DNA of 64,000 nt from Polynucleobacter sp. MWH-Braz-FAM2G (GCF_018687635.1 NZ_CP061300.1:2067424-2131423), one strand, 5' to 3'. Counted from the stretch's first letter, positions 18,451-28,904 are shown. The notes: generated by a model from the letters alone, not told the origin. Program-made: numbers and translations.

Positions 18451-19966
18451 TTTGATCTTTGTTCGCTATGTCTTTTGGTTTAAATGCGGGGCCTTCACGA
18501 TTCCACCAGCCGCCACCAAGTGCTGCAAATAATGCCGCCGTATCCGAGAAACGAGTTGCTTGTGCCGCAACAGATTTCACTTTTGCTTGTTGATACTGGT
18601 TTTGGTAATACAGCACTGCCAGGTAGCTAGCTGTACCCAACTTGTATTGCTGCTGCACTAAATCTAAAGTTTCGTAAGCATAGCGCTCAGCATCTGATGC
18701 CGCCTTAAGCGCCTGAGCACCAGTCTCTAATGCACGCAATGCATTCGCAACCTCTTGAAATGCATTTAAGACTGTTGCCTGATACTGGAAAGCAGCTTGT
18801 TCATAATTTGCAATGGCGCCACGGCGTTGCGCCAATAATGCGCCGCCCTGAAACAAGGGCTGCAAGATACCGCCACCTAAAGTCCATAAAGAAGAGTTTG
18901 GTCCAAACAAATTTGCAGATGTCAACGCAGCCGCACCAATCGATCCAGTAATATTAAATTGAGGCAATAAATTAGCAGTTGCAACACCGACAAATGCATT
19001 CTGTGCTTTTAGTTGAGCTTCGGCAGCCCGCACATCTGGACGTTGACGCACTAAGCTAGACGGTACTGAAAGCGGTAATTTTTCAGGCAGATGTAAATTT
19101 GCAAGATCAAACTTAGCAATGTTTGCATTACTAGGAATTTCTCCGACCAATACAGCCAACTGATTTCGCGCAAAAGCCAGATTTCTCTCGTAGTTAAAAA
19201 GATCTACTTGAGAACTTGAAACCAAAGTGCGTTGTGAAGTCACATCTACTTTAGAGACTGTGCCAATCGCTAATTGCTTCTCAGTTACCTCAGCAAGATT
19301 GGTCTGGGCTTTTAAAATTTCTTCTGTGGCCTGCATCTGCGCACGCAGAGCCGCTTCCTTAACCGCAGTGGTTACAACATTGGCAGTTAAAGAGAGATAG
19401 GCACCTTCTAATTGAAACTGCGCAACTTCTGCTTGTGCACGAGAGCCTTCAACCGCACGTCGCGCTCCGCCAAAAACGTCTAACTTATAAGTGACATTAA
19501 CTGTAGCGTTATAAAGATTATATGTATCAGTGCCGTAGTTCAAACCATAAACTGCTGATGGCTGCTTTTGTCTTAAAGCATTTGCGCCAACGCCGATCGC
19601 TGGAAAATATTGACTACCAATTTGTGCATTGACATTTTCTTGTGCTGCACGCAATGCGGCGTCTGCCGCTCCCAAATTAGGATTTTGCTCAAGCGCCTTT
19701 TTAATCAGCGCATCCAGCTCAGGAGATTTATACAGCGCCCACCACTGCGCTTCAATATCAGCTCCCTCGACAAATTCTTGCTCACTTCCCCCAGGAACAC
19801 CAGGTGCAGGCGTGAGCTTCTTGGATAAGGTTGTTTCTGTATAAGAAGAGGTCTTGGGTGCTTCTGGTTGCTTAAAGTCAGGACCTACAGCGCAGGCCGA
19901 TAGAGCCCCCACACATATGAGCGGGAGCAAATGTAAACGCAAAAACTGAAGTTTGGATAAAAACAT
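18428..19966 (-). CDS. RND efflux outer-membrane channel lipoprotein (NodT/OprM family)
   Basis: TolC-like outer-membrane factor of the tripartite pump. It starts with a lipoprotein signal whose lipobox is LSAC. The mature part begins AVGPDFKQPEAP, the common start of NodT-family channels, and carries two repeated outer-membrane-efflux domains. I use the ATG at 19966. A TTG at 19975 is a rival start, because AGAGGA lies 6 nt before it and would add only three residues. The frame opens further upstream to 20089, but that stretch has no signal-peptide character. It is the first gene of the channel-adaptor-permease operon. Confidence 0.92.
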   Translation of the reverse strand: MFLSKLQFLRLHLLPLICVGALSACAVGPDFKQPEAPKTSSYTETTLSKKLTPAPGVPGGSEQEFVEGADIEAQWWALYKSPELDALIKKALEQNPNLGAADAALRAAQENVNAQIGSQYFPAIGVGANALRQKQPSAVYGLNYGTDTYNLYNATVNVTYKLDVFGGARRAVEGSRAQAEVAQFQLEGAYLSLTANVVTTAVKEAALRAQMQATEEILKAQTNLAEVTEKQLAIGTVSKVDVTSQRTLVSSSQVDLFNYERNLAFARNQLAVLVGEIPSNANIAKFDLANLHLPEKLPLSVPSSLVRQRPDVRAAEAQLKAQNAFVGVATANLLPQFNITGSIGAAALTSANLFGPNSSLWTLGGGILQPLFQGGALLAQRRGAIANYEQAAFQYQATVLNAFQEVANALRALETGAQALKAASDAERYAYETLDLVQQQYKLGTASYLAVLYYQNQYQQAKVKSVAAQATRFSDTAALFAALGGGWWNREGPAFKPKDIANKDQNETSGKN

Positions 19967-20095
19967 GAGTTGCAACAAATATCCTCTTTTACAAGAGTTA
20001 TTTGAACACAAAAATGTAATCTGAGCTTCGTAAAGCCCTGATTTATCTACTAAATTTTGTCCACAACTTTGAAAGATTGTCAAACGCACTAGAAA

Positions 20096-21928
20096 TTATT
20101 CAACAGTGACGCTTTTCGCAAGATTTCTAGGCTTATCAACATCAGTACCACGAGCACAAGCCGTGTGATACGCAAGTAATTGCAATGGCACTACATGCAA
20201 AATGGGTGAGAGATTGCCATAGTGCTCTGGAAGCTTGATGACATTAATGCCTTCACCACTTGAAATATGAGTATCTTGATCGGCAAATACATAAAGCTTT
20301 CCTCCACGCGCTTTTACTTCCTGCATATTGGATTTGAGCTTTTCAAGCAACTCATCTTTAGGCGCCACAGTTACCACCGGCATCTTATCTGTGACTAGTG
20401 CAAGCGGTCCATGCTTTAACTCCCCAGCTGGATAGGCCTCTGCATGAATATAAGAAATCTCTTTAAGCTTCAGAGCCCCCTCTAATGCAATTGGGTAATG
20501 TAAGCCGCGACCTAAGAACAGCGCATTTTCACATTTTGCGAAAGCGTCACTCCAGGCAATAATCTGCGGCTCTAGCGCTAGAACTGCATGCAATGCTTTA
20601 GGCAAGTGACGTAAATCGCGTAGCAATTCCTTTTCTTTTTCCACAGAAATTCTGCCAGCACGCTTTGCTAACGATACTGCCAAGATATACAAGGCCAGGA
20701 GTTGAGTAGTAAACGCTTTTGTTGACGCAACACCAATTTCTGCGCCAGCCTTAGTCAAGAAATGCCAGTTTGTTTCACGAACCATCGCACTACTTGCAAC
20801 ATTACAAATTGCTAGGGTGCGCTGATGCCCCAAACTCTTGGCATGGCGTAAGGCAGCTAAAGTATCCGCTGTTTCGCCAGACTGGGAAACCACCACAATT
20901 AAAGTTTTTGGATTAGGCACAGTAGTGCGATAGCGATATTCACTCGCAATTTCTACCTGCGTTGGAATACCAGCAATATCCTCTAACCAATATTTGGCTA
21001 CGCATGCAGAGTAATAGCTTGTTCCGCAAGCCAGAATCAAAATTTGATCGAATGTATTCCAATCTTCCAGCTTTGCATTGAACAACTCTGGACCAAACTC
21101 GGCAATATTGGCAAGGGTGTCGCCAATTGCTCTAGGCTGCTCAAAAATTTCTTTTTGCATGTAGTGCTGATATGGACCCAAATCAACTGAGTCAGCCTGT
21201 GCGGGCATTGGCTTTAATTCTCTATGAATAGAGTTGCCCGCTTGATCAATGATCTCTAAAGTATCTGCCTTAAGGACTGCAACGTCGCCCTCTTCCAAAT
21301 ACATCATAGAATGTGCGCGACCAGCCAACGCTAATGCATCGGATGCCAAAAAGTGCTCATGCTCACCAATGGCAACTACTAAGGGCGACCCTACGCGTGC
21401 ACCAACTAGTGTGCTTGGATTATCTTGAGCGATAACACCAATAGCATATGCGCCATGCAATTTAGGAAGTACTGCCCTTACTGACTCAGCGATATCTTTT
21501 TGTCCGCTGGCAATATATTGCTGATGAACCAAATGCGCAATTACCTCAGTATCGGTTTCTGATGTGAATTCGTAGCCTGCGGCTTTTAATTCGGCGCGGA
21601 GTAATTCGTAGTTTTCAATAATGCCGTTATGAACGACTGCGATTAATGCATTGGAAATATGTGGGTGAGCATTTTGAGTGTCTGGCTTCCCATGGGTTGC
21701 CCAACGAGTATGCGCAATGCCAAGTGTGCCAACAAAATCTTTCCCTTGCTCAGCCAACTCAGAGACGCGAGCTGTCGTTCGAGCCCTTTCAATAGAATGA
21801 ACTGCATCATTGCCATTAATTACTGCAAAACCACAAGAGTCATACCCGCGATACTCTAGACGGCGCAAACCTTCGACCAAGACATCAACAATGTTTTTAT
21901 GGGAAGCTGCACCGACAATACCGCACAT
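20096..21928 (-). CDS. glmS: Glutamine-fructose-6-phosphate aminotransferase (isomerising)
   Basis: Makes glucosamine-6-phosphate from fructose-6-phosphate and glutamine, the first step toward UDP-GlcNAc. The 610 residues start [10 protein letters not shown], where Cys2 is the glutaminase nucleophile after Met removal. The N-terminal glutamine amidotransferase domain (about 1-235) is followed by two SIS sugar-isomerase domains with [10 protein letters not shown] and [13 protein letters not shown]. The C-terminus ends in KSVTVE, as expected for GlmS. Its start touches the glmU stop by one base (TAATG), so translation is coupled. No glmS ribozyme is present upstream, as expected outside Firmicutes. 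Confidence 0.97.
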   Translation of the reverse strand: MCGIVGAASHKNIVDVLVEGLRRLEYRGYDSCGFAVINGNDAVHSIERARTTARVSELAEQGKDFVGTLGIAHTRWATHGKPDTQNAHPHISNALIAVVHNGIIENYELLRAELKAAGYEFTSETDTEVIAHLVHQQYIASGQKDIAESVRAVLPKLHGAYAIGVIAQDNPSTLVGARVGSPLVVAIGEHEHFLASDALALAGRAHSMMYLEEGDVAVLKADTLEIIDQAGNSIHRELKPMPAQADSVDLGPYQHYMQKEIFEQPRAIGDTLANIAEFGPELFNAKLEDWNTFDQILILACGTSYYSACVAKYWLEDIAGIPTQVEIASEYRYRTTVPNPKTLIVVVSQSGETADTLAALRHAKSLGHQRTLAICNVASSAMVRETNWHFLTKAGAEIGVASTKAFTTQLLALYILAVSLAKRAGRISVEKEKELLRDLRHLPKALHAVLALEPQIIAWSDAFAKCENALFLGRGLHYPIALEGALKLKEISYIHAEAYPAGELKHGPLALVTDKMPVVTVAPKDELLEKLKSNMQEVKARGGKLYVFADQDTHISSGEGINVIKLPEHYGNLSPILHVVPLQLLAYHTACARGTDVDKPRNLAKSVTVE

Positions 21929-23439
21929 TATTTTTTATCCTTTACAGCTTTTTTGACTGTATTCTTTACAGCTTTCTTTGTCACTATTTTTTTTACAACG
22001 ACTTTTTTAGTTGTCACTTCTTTGGTGACTTTCTTTTCTTGCTTTACGGGACGCTGCCATTGGAGTGACACTTGCTTTGCCCTAGATACAGTTAACTGAT
22101 TAGCTGGGGCATCTTTAGTCAAGGTAGTGCCCGCACCCAAGGTAGCGCCACGACCTACACGTACAGGCGCAACTAGCTGTGTATCCGAGCCAATAAAAAC
22201 ATCATCTTCAATAATAGTTTGATGTTTATTCACACCATCATAGTTGCAGGTAATTGTTCCGGCGCCAATGTTCACCCTAGATCCAACAATCGAGTCCCCG
22301 ACATAAGCCAAGTGATTTGCCTTGCTATTGGCTGCAATCTTACTGTTCTTTACTTCTACAAAATTACCAATATGAACATCATTTAATAAGTCTGCTCCAG
22401 GGCGCAGTCGAGCATAAGGACCAATAACAGATTGACTACCAACCTTTGCGCCCTCTAAATGACTAAATGCATGTACTGCTACCCCATTACCAATTGCACT
22501 ATTACGAATCACGCAATATGGTCCAATCTTGACGCCGCTACCTAAGGTGACACATCCCTCAAATACACATCCAACATCAATCGACACATCAGTGCCACAC
22601 TCTAAGACACCGCGCACATCAATGCGTGCAGGGTCAGCAAGCGATACACCCGCATCCATTAATTGATTAGCAATGTTAAGTTGATAAATGCGCTCAAGAG
22701 CAGCGAGCTGATCGCGACTATTCACACCCACAGTCTCGAATTCATCATCGGCCTGTGTTGTTCGAATTGGCACACCATCTTTAACGGCCATCGCAATCAC
22801 ATCAGTTAAGTAGTATTCGCCTTGCGCATTGCTAGCGCGTAATGCCTTGAGCCACTTTTTTAAAGAATTCGTTGGTAACACCATAATTCCAGTGTTGATT
22901 TCTTGAATGGCTTTTTGAAGCGGCGTTGCATCTTTCTCTTCGACTATCTCTTTTACAGAACCGTCAGCATCTCGAACGATGCGGCCATAACCAGTAGGAT
23001 TAGCAAGCTTCTGTGTCAGCAATGCCAATGCGGAATCTTGTCCCTTTGCCCCGTCGGCCAGTTTCGCTAACTTCGCTAGCGTCTTATTGGTTGTGAGAGG
23101 AACATCCCCATACAAAACCAATGTGGGCTCTTGAGTATCTAATTTTGGCAAAGCCTGAAGAAGTGCATGGCCCGTTCCTTTTTGCTCAGCTTGCAGGGCA
23201 GTTGTAACTTTGCCAAATCTTGCGTCTTCATTACCTACATTTGCTATGAATGCCTTTACATCTGCTGCACCATGTCCAACCACTACAACGGGGCCAATCT
23301 TGGATTTCTTATCTTGCAAAGAAAGTGCCGTATTTAGAACATGCTGGAGCAGGGGTTTGCCAGCCAGAGTTTGAAGGACTTTGGGAAGAGCAGATTTCAT
23401 CCGCTTTCCTTGTCCAGCAGCCAATATGACGATATTCAT
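21928..23439 (-). CDS. glmU: Bifunctional GlmU (GlcN-1-P acetyltransferase / GlcNAc-1-P uridylyltransferase) with lysine-rich tail
   Basis: Bifunctional enzyme that acetylates glucosamine-1-phosphate and then makes UDP-GlcNAc. The pyrophosphorylase N-terminal domain has [18 protein letters not shown] and the YGDVPL motif. The C-terminal left-handed beta-helix acetyltransferase domain contains [11 protein letters not shown] and [10 protein letters not shown]. The usual protein ends near residue 456-465. Here residues 466-503 form a tail with 16 Lys in 38 residues and repeated VxKK pieces. Its start overlaps the ttcA stop by 4 nt and its stop touches the glmS start, giving the order ttcA-glmU-glmS. 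Confidence 0.95.
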   Translation of the reverse strand: MNIVILAAGQGKRMKSALPKVLQTLAGKPLLQHVLNTALSLQDKKSKIGPVVVVGHGAADVKAFIANVGNEDARFGKVTTALQAEQKGTGHALLQALPKLDTQEPTLVLYGDVPLTTNKTLAKLAKLADGAKGQDSALALLTQKLANPTGYGRIVRDADGSVKEIVEEKDATPLQKAIQEINTGIMVLPTNSLKKWLKALRASNAQGEYYLTDVIAMAVKDGVPIRTTQADDEFETVGVNSRDQLAALERIYQLNIANQLMDAGVSLADPARIDVRGVLECGTDVSIDVGCVFEGCVTLGSGVKIGPYCVIRNSAIGNGVAVHAFSHLEGAKVGSQSVIGPYARLRPGADLLNDVHIGNFVEVKNSKIAANSKANHLAYVGDSIVGSRVNIGAGTITCNYDGVNKHQTIIEDDVFIGSDTQLVAPVRVGRGATLGAGTTLTKDAPANQLTVSRAKQVSLQWQRPVKQEKKVTKEVTTKKVVVKKIVTKKAVKNTVKKAVKDKK

Positions 23440-24344
23440 AAAGGGGGATTATAAGTCTCCTGAATGATGGTTCCACAGGCTAATTCGTCCAATTCAGCCT
23501 CATCAATTGCTTTATCACCAGATGATCTAGCGGCAATACCTGTTAGCTCAGTGGAAATCTCCAAGTTTTTGAAATCAAACGCCTCTCCATCCATCAAATG
23601 GGAGGGAACAATGTGGTGCATAGATCGAAATAAGTTCTCTACTCGGCCTGGATGCTTCTTTTCCCAATCACGGAGCATTTCTTTCATCGCTTGACGTTGG
23701 AGATTGGGCTGACTTCCACACAAATCACATGGAATGATTGGAAAATTCATATCTCCCGCATATCGCTCTAACAACTTCTCAGGGACATACGCCAAAGGAC
23801 GAATGACGATATGTTTGCCATCATCAGATCGCAACTTTGGCGGCATACCCTTGAGCTTGCCTGCATAGAACATATTAAGCATCAGGGTTTCCAAAATATC
23901 ATCGCGGTGATGACCTAATGCAATTTTTGTGGCACCCAATTCATCAGCCACTCGATACAAAATACCGCGACGCAAACGTGAACACAAACCACAAGTAGTT
24001 TTTCCTTCAGGGATTACTCGTTTCACAATGCTGTATGTATCTTGCTCTTCAATGTGATACTGAATACCCAAACTCTTCAAATAATTGGGCAATATATCGG
24101 CTGGGAAATTAGGCTGCTTCTGATCTAAGTTGACTGCTACGATTTCAAAATTGATTGGTGCCCGCTCACGCAATTTCATCAATATGTCGAGCATGGCATA
24201 ACTATCCTTACCACCAGATACGCACACCATTACTTTATCGCCGTGCTCAATCATGCCAAAGTCGCCGATTGCTTGACCCATTAGACGACAAAGCTTTTTC
24301 TCTAACTTATTTTCTTCAAAAATAATTTTACGAATATCGCCCAT
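23436..24344 (-). CDS. ttcA: tRNA 2-thiocytidine(32) synthetase TtcA
   Basis: ATP-dependent enzyme that thiolates cytidine 32 in certain tRNAs. The 302 residues have the PP-loop [10 protein letters not shown] near residue 45. The CxxC motif is [14 protein letters not shown] near residue 117, and CDLCGS near residue 208 supplies more cysteine ligands for the iron-sulfur cluster typical of Ttc[13 protein letters not shown] is also characteristic. It overlaps glmU by 4 nt at its 3' end and follows folB by about 30 nt. Confidence 0.94.
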   Translation of the reverse strand: MGDIRKIIFEENKLEKKLCRLMGQAIGDFGMIEHGDKVMVCVSGGKDSYAMLDILMKLRERAPINFEIVAVNLDQKQPNFPADILPNYLKSLGIQYHIEEQDTYSIVKRVIPEGKTTCGLCSRLRRGILYRVADELGATKIALGHHRDDILETLMLNMFYAGKLKGMPPKLRSDDGKHIVIRPLAYVPEKLLERYAGDMNFPIIPCDLCGSQPNLQRQAMKEMLRDWEKKHPGRVENLFRSMHHIVPSHLMDGEAFDFKNLEISTELTGIAARSSGDKAIDEAELDELACGTIIQETYNPPL

Positions 24345-24374
24345 AACAATTGTGTTCTTTTAAATTTTTATATC

Positions 24375-24770
24375 TCAAGAATTTTTGATACGAAACACCT
24401 CAACACCAACCGAGTGACAGTCAGGGTATACATCTGGCTTAGCAGTACTAACGCGTGCGGCTAATACTTTGGGATGGGAAAGCATTGCACTAACGATGTC
24501 ATCACAAAATGTTTCTTGTAAATGGATATGACCCTTAGAAGCCCTATCTTTAATGGTTTCACGCATGAAGTCATAATCTACCACTTCATCAAGCTGATCA
24601 TGTGTGGGCGTATTCATAGCCAATGGAATATATAAATCCACATTCAAAATGACGCGTTGCTCTGCTTTTTTCTCAAAATCATGAACACCAATATTGATAA
24701 AAATTTCATAGTCACGTAAAAATAAACGACGACAGTCAATGAGTGCTGGGTGAGAAAGAATGGCATGCAT
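24375..24770 (-). CDS. folB: Dihydroneopterin aldolase
   Basis: Folate-pathway enzyme that splits dihydroneopterin into hydroxymethyl-dihydropterin and glycolaldehyde. The sequence RRLFLRDYEIFINIGVHDFE near the start and LDEVVDYDFMRETI further on match FolB. I chose the ATG at 24770 (MHAILSHPAL). The longer frame to 24878 would extend far into the upstream SDR gene, although that frame is open. The gene follows a pteridine-reductase-like SDR, consistent with a pterin operon. Confidence 0.87.
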   Translation of the reverse strand: MHAILSHPALIDCRRLFLRDYEIFINIGVHDFEKKAEQRVILNVDLYIPLAMNTPTHDQLDEVVDYDFMRETIKDRASKGHIHLQETFCDDIVSAMLSHPKVLAARVSTAKPDVYPDCHSVGVEVFRIKNS

Positions 24771-24792
24771 GAATGTTTGCTTTTTTAGGTTG

Positions 24793-25611
24793 CTAATTAG
24801 TTTTGAACATGACATCACGTGTTGATGGCAATAAATGCTGTCCACCATCAACATATAAAGTAGTTCCAGTAATTGCACTAGACTCCGCCAAAAAGACCGC
24901 GGCTTTTGCTACGTCTTCGGGAGTTGATGATTTTCCTAGTGGCGTCATTTGATGAGCTTTCGAAAAACCTTCGCTTGTTTGGTTGCCTGATGGCAATGAA
25001 ATTCCAGGCGCTAAACCGACCACTCGGAGATGGGGCGCAAAATCCATGGCCAACAACTCAACAGACGTCAAAAGAGCCGCCTTGGATAATGTGTAAGAAA
25101 GGTAATCTGGATTGAGATTAACCAACTTTTGATCCAATAACTGAATCACAGATGGCACAGAGGAGAATGTCACTGCGTTATCTGGTTTGCTTTTTTGATA
25201 CTCAAACATCAGTTGGGATAACAGAATTGGCGCGGTCAAATTAACTTGCATATGATCTTGCAAACTTTTTCCAGTCAATGGAATGCTTGAATTACTTCGG
25301 TCATATTCAAATATAGATGCGCTATTGACGAGACACTCTAAATGAGGAAAAGCTTCGCTAACTGCCTTAAAAAGGCTATTGGTTTGTATTTCGTCAGATA
25401 AATCTGCCTGAAAAGCCTCAGCCTTGACCCCTAGCCCCTGAATTTCCTCAACCGTTTTAGCGGCTTCTTGAGCTGATCGCCCATAATGAACGGCAACATC
25501 CCAGCCCTGTCGGGCAAACTGCAAAGCAATTTCTCGACCAAGGCGTTTAGCTGCACCAGTCACCAAAACTGCTTTTGGTTGCTGGGATGGATGTTTTGAA
25601 CTCGGGTTCAA
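24793..25611 (-). CDS. SDR family oxidoreductase, pteridine-reductase-like (FolM type)
   Basis: A short-chain dehydrogenase of 272 residues. The cofactor motif TGAAKRLGREIA (TGxxxRxG, where Arg replaces a classical Gly) is the form found in pteridine reductases and FolM, which favours NADPH. The YTLSKAALL stretch gives the catalytic Tyr-x-x-x-Lys, and the C-terminal TGTTLYVDGGQHL is typical of SDRs. It lies immediately upstream of folB on the same strand, supporting a role in reducing dihydropterins or dihydrofolate. No folA is visible in the window. It is divergent from the MidA-type gene with 25 nt between starts. Confidence 0.85.
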   Translation of the reverse strand: MNPSSKHPSQQPKAVLVTGAAKRLGREIALQFARQGWDVAVHYGRSAQEAAKTVEEIQGLGVKAEAFQADLSDEIQTNSLFKAVSEAFPHLECLVNSASIFEYDRSNSSIPLTGKSLQDHMQVNLTAPILLSQLMFEYQKSKPDNAVTFSSVPSVIQLLDQKLVNLNPDYLSYTLSKAALLTSVELLAMDFAPHLRVVGLAPGISLPSGNQTSEGFSKAHQMTPLGKSSTPEDVAKAAVFLAESSAITGTTLYVDGGQHLLPSTRDVMFKTN

Positions 25612-25636
25612 TTAAATTCTCTTAGACTAGCGAGCT

Positions 25637-26824
25637 ATGGATATTACCTTGACCAGCCTTGAAATGGAGCATAGTGAGCTTCTAAGGGCCAAAATAGCCT
25701 CTCAGATAGCCCTCCAAGGGGGTTGGCTCCCCTTTTCCCGCTTTATGGAGATGGCGCTGTACGAGCCAGGCATGGGGTACTACAGTGCAGGGGCACATAA
25801 GCTAGGAGCTGGCGGTGATTTCACCACTGCACCTGAATTAAGCCCCTTATTTGGCGCCGCTATTTGCTCAACCCTGTTGCCAGTACTTGAAGGACTTAAA
25901 GAAAAGGGTTTGCCCGCACAAATCCTTGAGTTTGGCGCTGGTACTGGAAAGTTAGCTACATCCATCCTGACTCGATTGCATGACCTAGGCTTTAGCTTGG
26001 ACCAGTACGACATTATTGAAATTTCACCAGACTTAGCGCAAAGACAACAGGAAAGGCTTCTTTCAACAGTCCAGCAACTAGAGTTGGACACAAAATGCAA
26101 TTGGCTTACTCAATTACCTCTAGATTTTAAAGGGGTCATTTTGGCCAATGAAGTAATTGATGCCATTCCCTGTGACGCCATTATTTATCAAGACGGATTT
26201 TGGTATTGGTACGGTGTTGCATTGCATGAAGAAAAATTTATCTGGAAAGTAGGTTTACCTGTTGAACAAAAATTACTTCCCGAGAGTCTTCTTGTTGGCA
26301 ATTTCTCTGAGGGATATGTCACCGAACTTCACACCCCAGCAAACTCATGGATGCAACAAGTAGCTAGGCATTTAGATATCGGCCTGTTTCTTACGTTTGA
26401 CTATGGCTTTCCCGAAAGCGAGTATTACCATCCACAAAGACTTGAGGGTACCTTGATGGCTCATCACCGTCATCATGCAATTCAGGATCCGTTTTATCTT
26501 CCAGGACTTTGTGACCTAACAACACACGTTGATTGGTCTCAAATTGCTCGTAGTGCTTTAGCTGAAAAAGTTGATGATGTTTTTCTCACCAACCAAGCTG
26601 CTTACTTACTTGATGCAGGCATAGGTGATATTGCTTTAGAAATTGGTGACCCTAGCGATCCGGAAACCTTTCTGCCTATCTCTAATTCATTGCAAAAATT
26701 GCTATCTGAAGCAGAGATGGGTGAGCTCTTTAAAGCATTTGCCTTTTCCAAAAACTTAAAGAGCTTACTTCCAGGTCATACACTTGAGGATCTACCTGGT
26801 CTACGCGGCAGGAATAGACTGTAG
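25637..26824 (+). CDS. SAM-dependent methyltransferase, MidA/NDUFAF7 family
   Basis: A 395-residue protein of the MidA/NDUFAF7 family, in eukaryotes the arginine methyltransferase needed for complex I assembly. The start PFSRFMEMALYEPGMGYYS and GDFTTAPELSPLFG are characteristic, followed by the SAM-binding LEFGAGTGKLA near residue 97 and ANEVIDAIP. The C-terminus ends PGLRGRNRL. The bacterial target is not established, but an NDUFA9-like gene lies about 1.1 kb further on, beyond cca, so a respiratory complex role is plausible. It is convergent with cca, 16 nt apart. Confidence 0.9.
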   Translation: MDITLTSLEMEHSELLRAKIASQIALQGGWLPFSRFMEMALYEPGMGYYSAGAHKLGAGGDFTTAPELSPLFGAAICSTLLPVLEGLKEKGLPAQILEFGAGTGKLATSILTRLHDLGFSLDQYDIIEISPDLAQRQQERLLSTVQQLELDTKCNWLTQLPLDFKGVILANEVIDAIPCDAIIYQDGFWYWYGVALHEEKFIWKVGLPVEQKLLPESLLVGNFSEGYVTELHTPANSWMQQVARHLDIGLFLTFDYGFPESEYYHPQRLEGTLMAHHRHHAIQDPFYLPGLCDLTTHVDWSQIARSALAEKVDDVFLTNQAAYLLDAGIGDIALEIGDPSDPETFLPISNSLQKLLSEAEMGELFKAFAFSKNLKSLLPGHTLEDLPGLRGRNRL

Positions 26825-26840
26825 ATTGACTCACTAATAC

Positions 26841-27965
26841 TTAAAGGGCTGCGGTGATTGCAGCCAATCTAGCAGACTCAAATGCGCTACCAATACGCTC
26901 ACCATTAGAGCGATCCTCCGCAGCAACACTAGCAATAATCTCTGCTGTATTCAGAGTTTGCGCATTGCGCATTGCATTGATCAATGGCGAAACATTTAGC
27001 CCCAACTTTTCTGCAAGAGTTAAAAGTGCCTGGGAACGATCAGGCTTTCGCCAAACATCTGCTCGATTAAACCAAGCCAGCACATCGACTGCATCGTACG
27101 CTCGATTAGCAAATTTATTTGTCAACAATCTCAGTTCGCTAAATATTTCGCTAAAGTCTCTGATATCGATAGGCATACGAACACAATCTGCCCATGATCG
27201 AATTTCACCAGCAGATAAGTCCATCAAGGTAATTGCACAACGTTCTTCTAAGCTATTACCGGCTAATGCAAAATGCGTGATGAGTTCTTCACGAAATGGC
27301 TCTTCAGATAACTTAGCAGTCAAAGTAGAGGGTAGTATTGTTTTGGCAGCGCCAGTATTCAATAAAACCTGAAATAAATGCATAGGCTTAACTGCAACCA
27401 AACCTCTAGCCAGCTCCTGCCAAATACGCTCTGCAGATATAGCGTTTAACTCCCCTGACTGAACAATATCTTTTAAGGCGGCAAGCGTTTCATCGGCCAC
27501 ACTAAAGTCCGGAAAGCGAGCAGCAAAACGAGCAATACGCAGAAGTCGTAATGGATCTTCTGCGAATGCATCAGATACATGCCGAAAGATTTTGGCGGCC
27601 AAATCTTCCTGTCCGTTATATGGGTCAATAATTGGGCCAATCATTTTTCCGTCAGCACCAATCTCTTGCGCCATTGCATTAATCGTTAAATCACGGCGCT
27701 CTAAATCCTGCTCCAAAGTAACCGAAGGATCCGTATAAAAATGAAACCCTTTATAGCCTTTGCCAGTCTTTCGCTCAGTACGAGCAAGCGCATATTCAGC
27801 TTGCGTATCTGGATGCAAAAAAACGGGGAAATCTTTTCCTACTGGGCGATAGCCCTTAGACACCATCTCTTCTATGCTTGAGCCCACAACAACATAATCA
27901 ATGTCATGCACTGGTAAACCCATCAGGGCATCCCGAATGGCTCCACCTACAGCATAGATTTTCAT
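26841..27965 (-). CDS. cca: CCA-adding tRNA nucleotidyltransferase (degenerate HD domain)
   Basis: Adds or repairs the 3'-CCA of tRNA. The class II nucleotidyltransferase head is clear: GGAIRDALMG (residues 7-16), the DxD metal pair at 21-23, RRDLTINAMA near 90, and EDPLRLLRIARFAARF near 136. In E. coli Cca (412 aa) a following HD domain gives phosphatase and phosphodiesterase activity. Here the equivalent region (residues about 230-275) has MD in place of HD and lacks the later histidine-rich loop, and the protein is only 374 aa. Nucleotidyltransferase activity should be intact; the HD activity is probably lost. The start shares one base with the end of the upstream NDUFA9-like gene. Confidence 0.93.
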   Translation of the reverse strand: MKIYAVGGAIRDALMGLPVHDIDYVVVGSSIEEMVSKGYRPVGKDFPVFLHPDTQAEYALARTERKTGKGYKGFHFYTDPSVTLEQDLERRDLTINAMAQEIGADGKMIGPIIDPYNGQEDLAAKIFRHVSDAFAEDPLRLLRIARFAARFPDFSVADETLAALKDIVQSGELNAISAERIWQELARGLVAVKPMHLFQVLLNTGAAKTILPSTLTAKLSEEPFREELITHFALAGNSLEERCAITLMDLSAGEIRSWADCVRMPIDIRDFSEIFSELRLLTNKFANRAYDAVDVLAWFNRADVWRKPDRSQALLTLAEKLGLNVSPLINAMRNAQTLNTAEIIASVAAEDRSNGERIGSAFESARLAAITAAL

Positions 27966-28873
27966 TACCGCATGCTCTCTAAGTTACGACGACTCACTTT
28001 GAATACCTCTGCAAGCGCATCGACTCCATTCGCCGGCAATGTATTAGGCAATTGCATAGAAGCAATATTGTCGCGAGACATTAAAGTTGGTCCTGGTAAG
28101 AACTCAAAAGCCAAGGCCTGGATATATCCAATAAACGCAGGTACGGGAATAATGGCACAGTTTGTTTTTGCTTTACGAGCCGCAAATTCAACAATTTCTT
28201 TCATGGTGTAAACCATTGGACCGACTAAATCGTATGATCGATGAATAGTTTGTGGCATCGATATCGATTTCACAAACGCAGTTGCAACATCATCAACGCT
28301 GACTGGCTGAAACTGAGCTTGATAGTTTGCCAAAGGCATTGCCGGGAACATCTTGGTTAATTTAGAAAATAAATTAATAAATTGATCTTGCGCACCAAAT
28401 ATGACTGATGGTCTGAAGATTGTCCAATCTAAATTGCTTGCTTTTACTACGACCTCGCCATCCCCCTTGCTACGTTGATACATAGATGGCCCATGAGAAT
28501 CCGCACCTAATGCACTCATATGCAAGTAGCGTTTTAAACCATGCAATTGCATTGCTGTAATAATATTTTTTGGTAAATCAACATGAGCTGCTTTAAATAT
28601 TTTTCCGTAAGGCTGAGCGGGCTTGTCGTGAAGCACGCCCACCAAATTAATAACTACTCCATTTGGCTTAATTCGACTACATAAATTTTGTAGTTCATTA
28701 AACTCATGAATATCAACTTCTTCGATATGTACTTTAGGCAACATACGTAACTCTCGCGCAGCTGCCAAGTGACTCGTTGGGATCAAGACAGAATATCCAG
28801 CAAGCTGAAGTTGCGCAGCAATGACGCGCCCTACAAATCCATTGCCGCCGATCAGAAGAATGTCATATTTCAT
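27965..28873 (-). CDS. Complex I NDUFA9-like NAD(P)-binding protein (atypical SDR)
   Basis: An extended/atypical SDR of 302 residues, similar to bacterial relatives of the complex I accessory subunit NDUFA9. The Rossmann motif GGNGFVGRVIAAQLQ is at residues 8-22, and FRPSVIFGAQDQFINLF is typical of this group. The usual YxxxK appears as MYQRSKGDGE. The product could also be a general nucleoside-diphosphate-sugar epimerase-like redox sensor. It sits between the lytic transglycosylase (31 nt upstream) and cca (1-nt overlap) in one operon. Confidence 0.87.
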   Translation of the reverse strand: MKYDILLIGGNGFVGRVIAAQLQLAGYSVLIPTSHLAAARELRMLPKVHIEEVDIHEFNELQNLCSRIKPNGVVINLVGVLHDKPAQPYGKIFKAAHVDLPKNIITAMQLHGLKRYLHMSALGADSHGPSMYQRSKGDGEVVVKASNLDWTIFRPSVIFGAQDQFINLFSKLTKMFPAMPLANYQAQFQPVSVDDVATAFVKSISMPQTIHRSYDLVGPMVYTMKEIVEFAARKAKTNCAIIPVPAFIGYIQALAFEFLPGPTLMSRDNIASMQLPNTLPANGVDALAEVFKVSRRNLESMR

Positions 28874-28904
28874 GAAAAGCTTTCTTTATATAACGATGGA
28901 TAAT

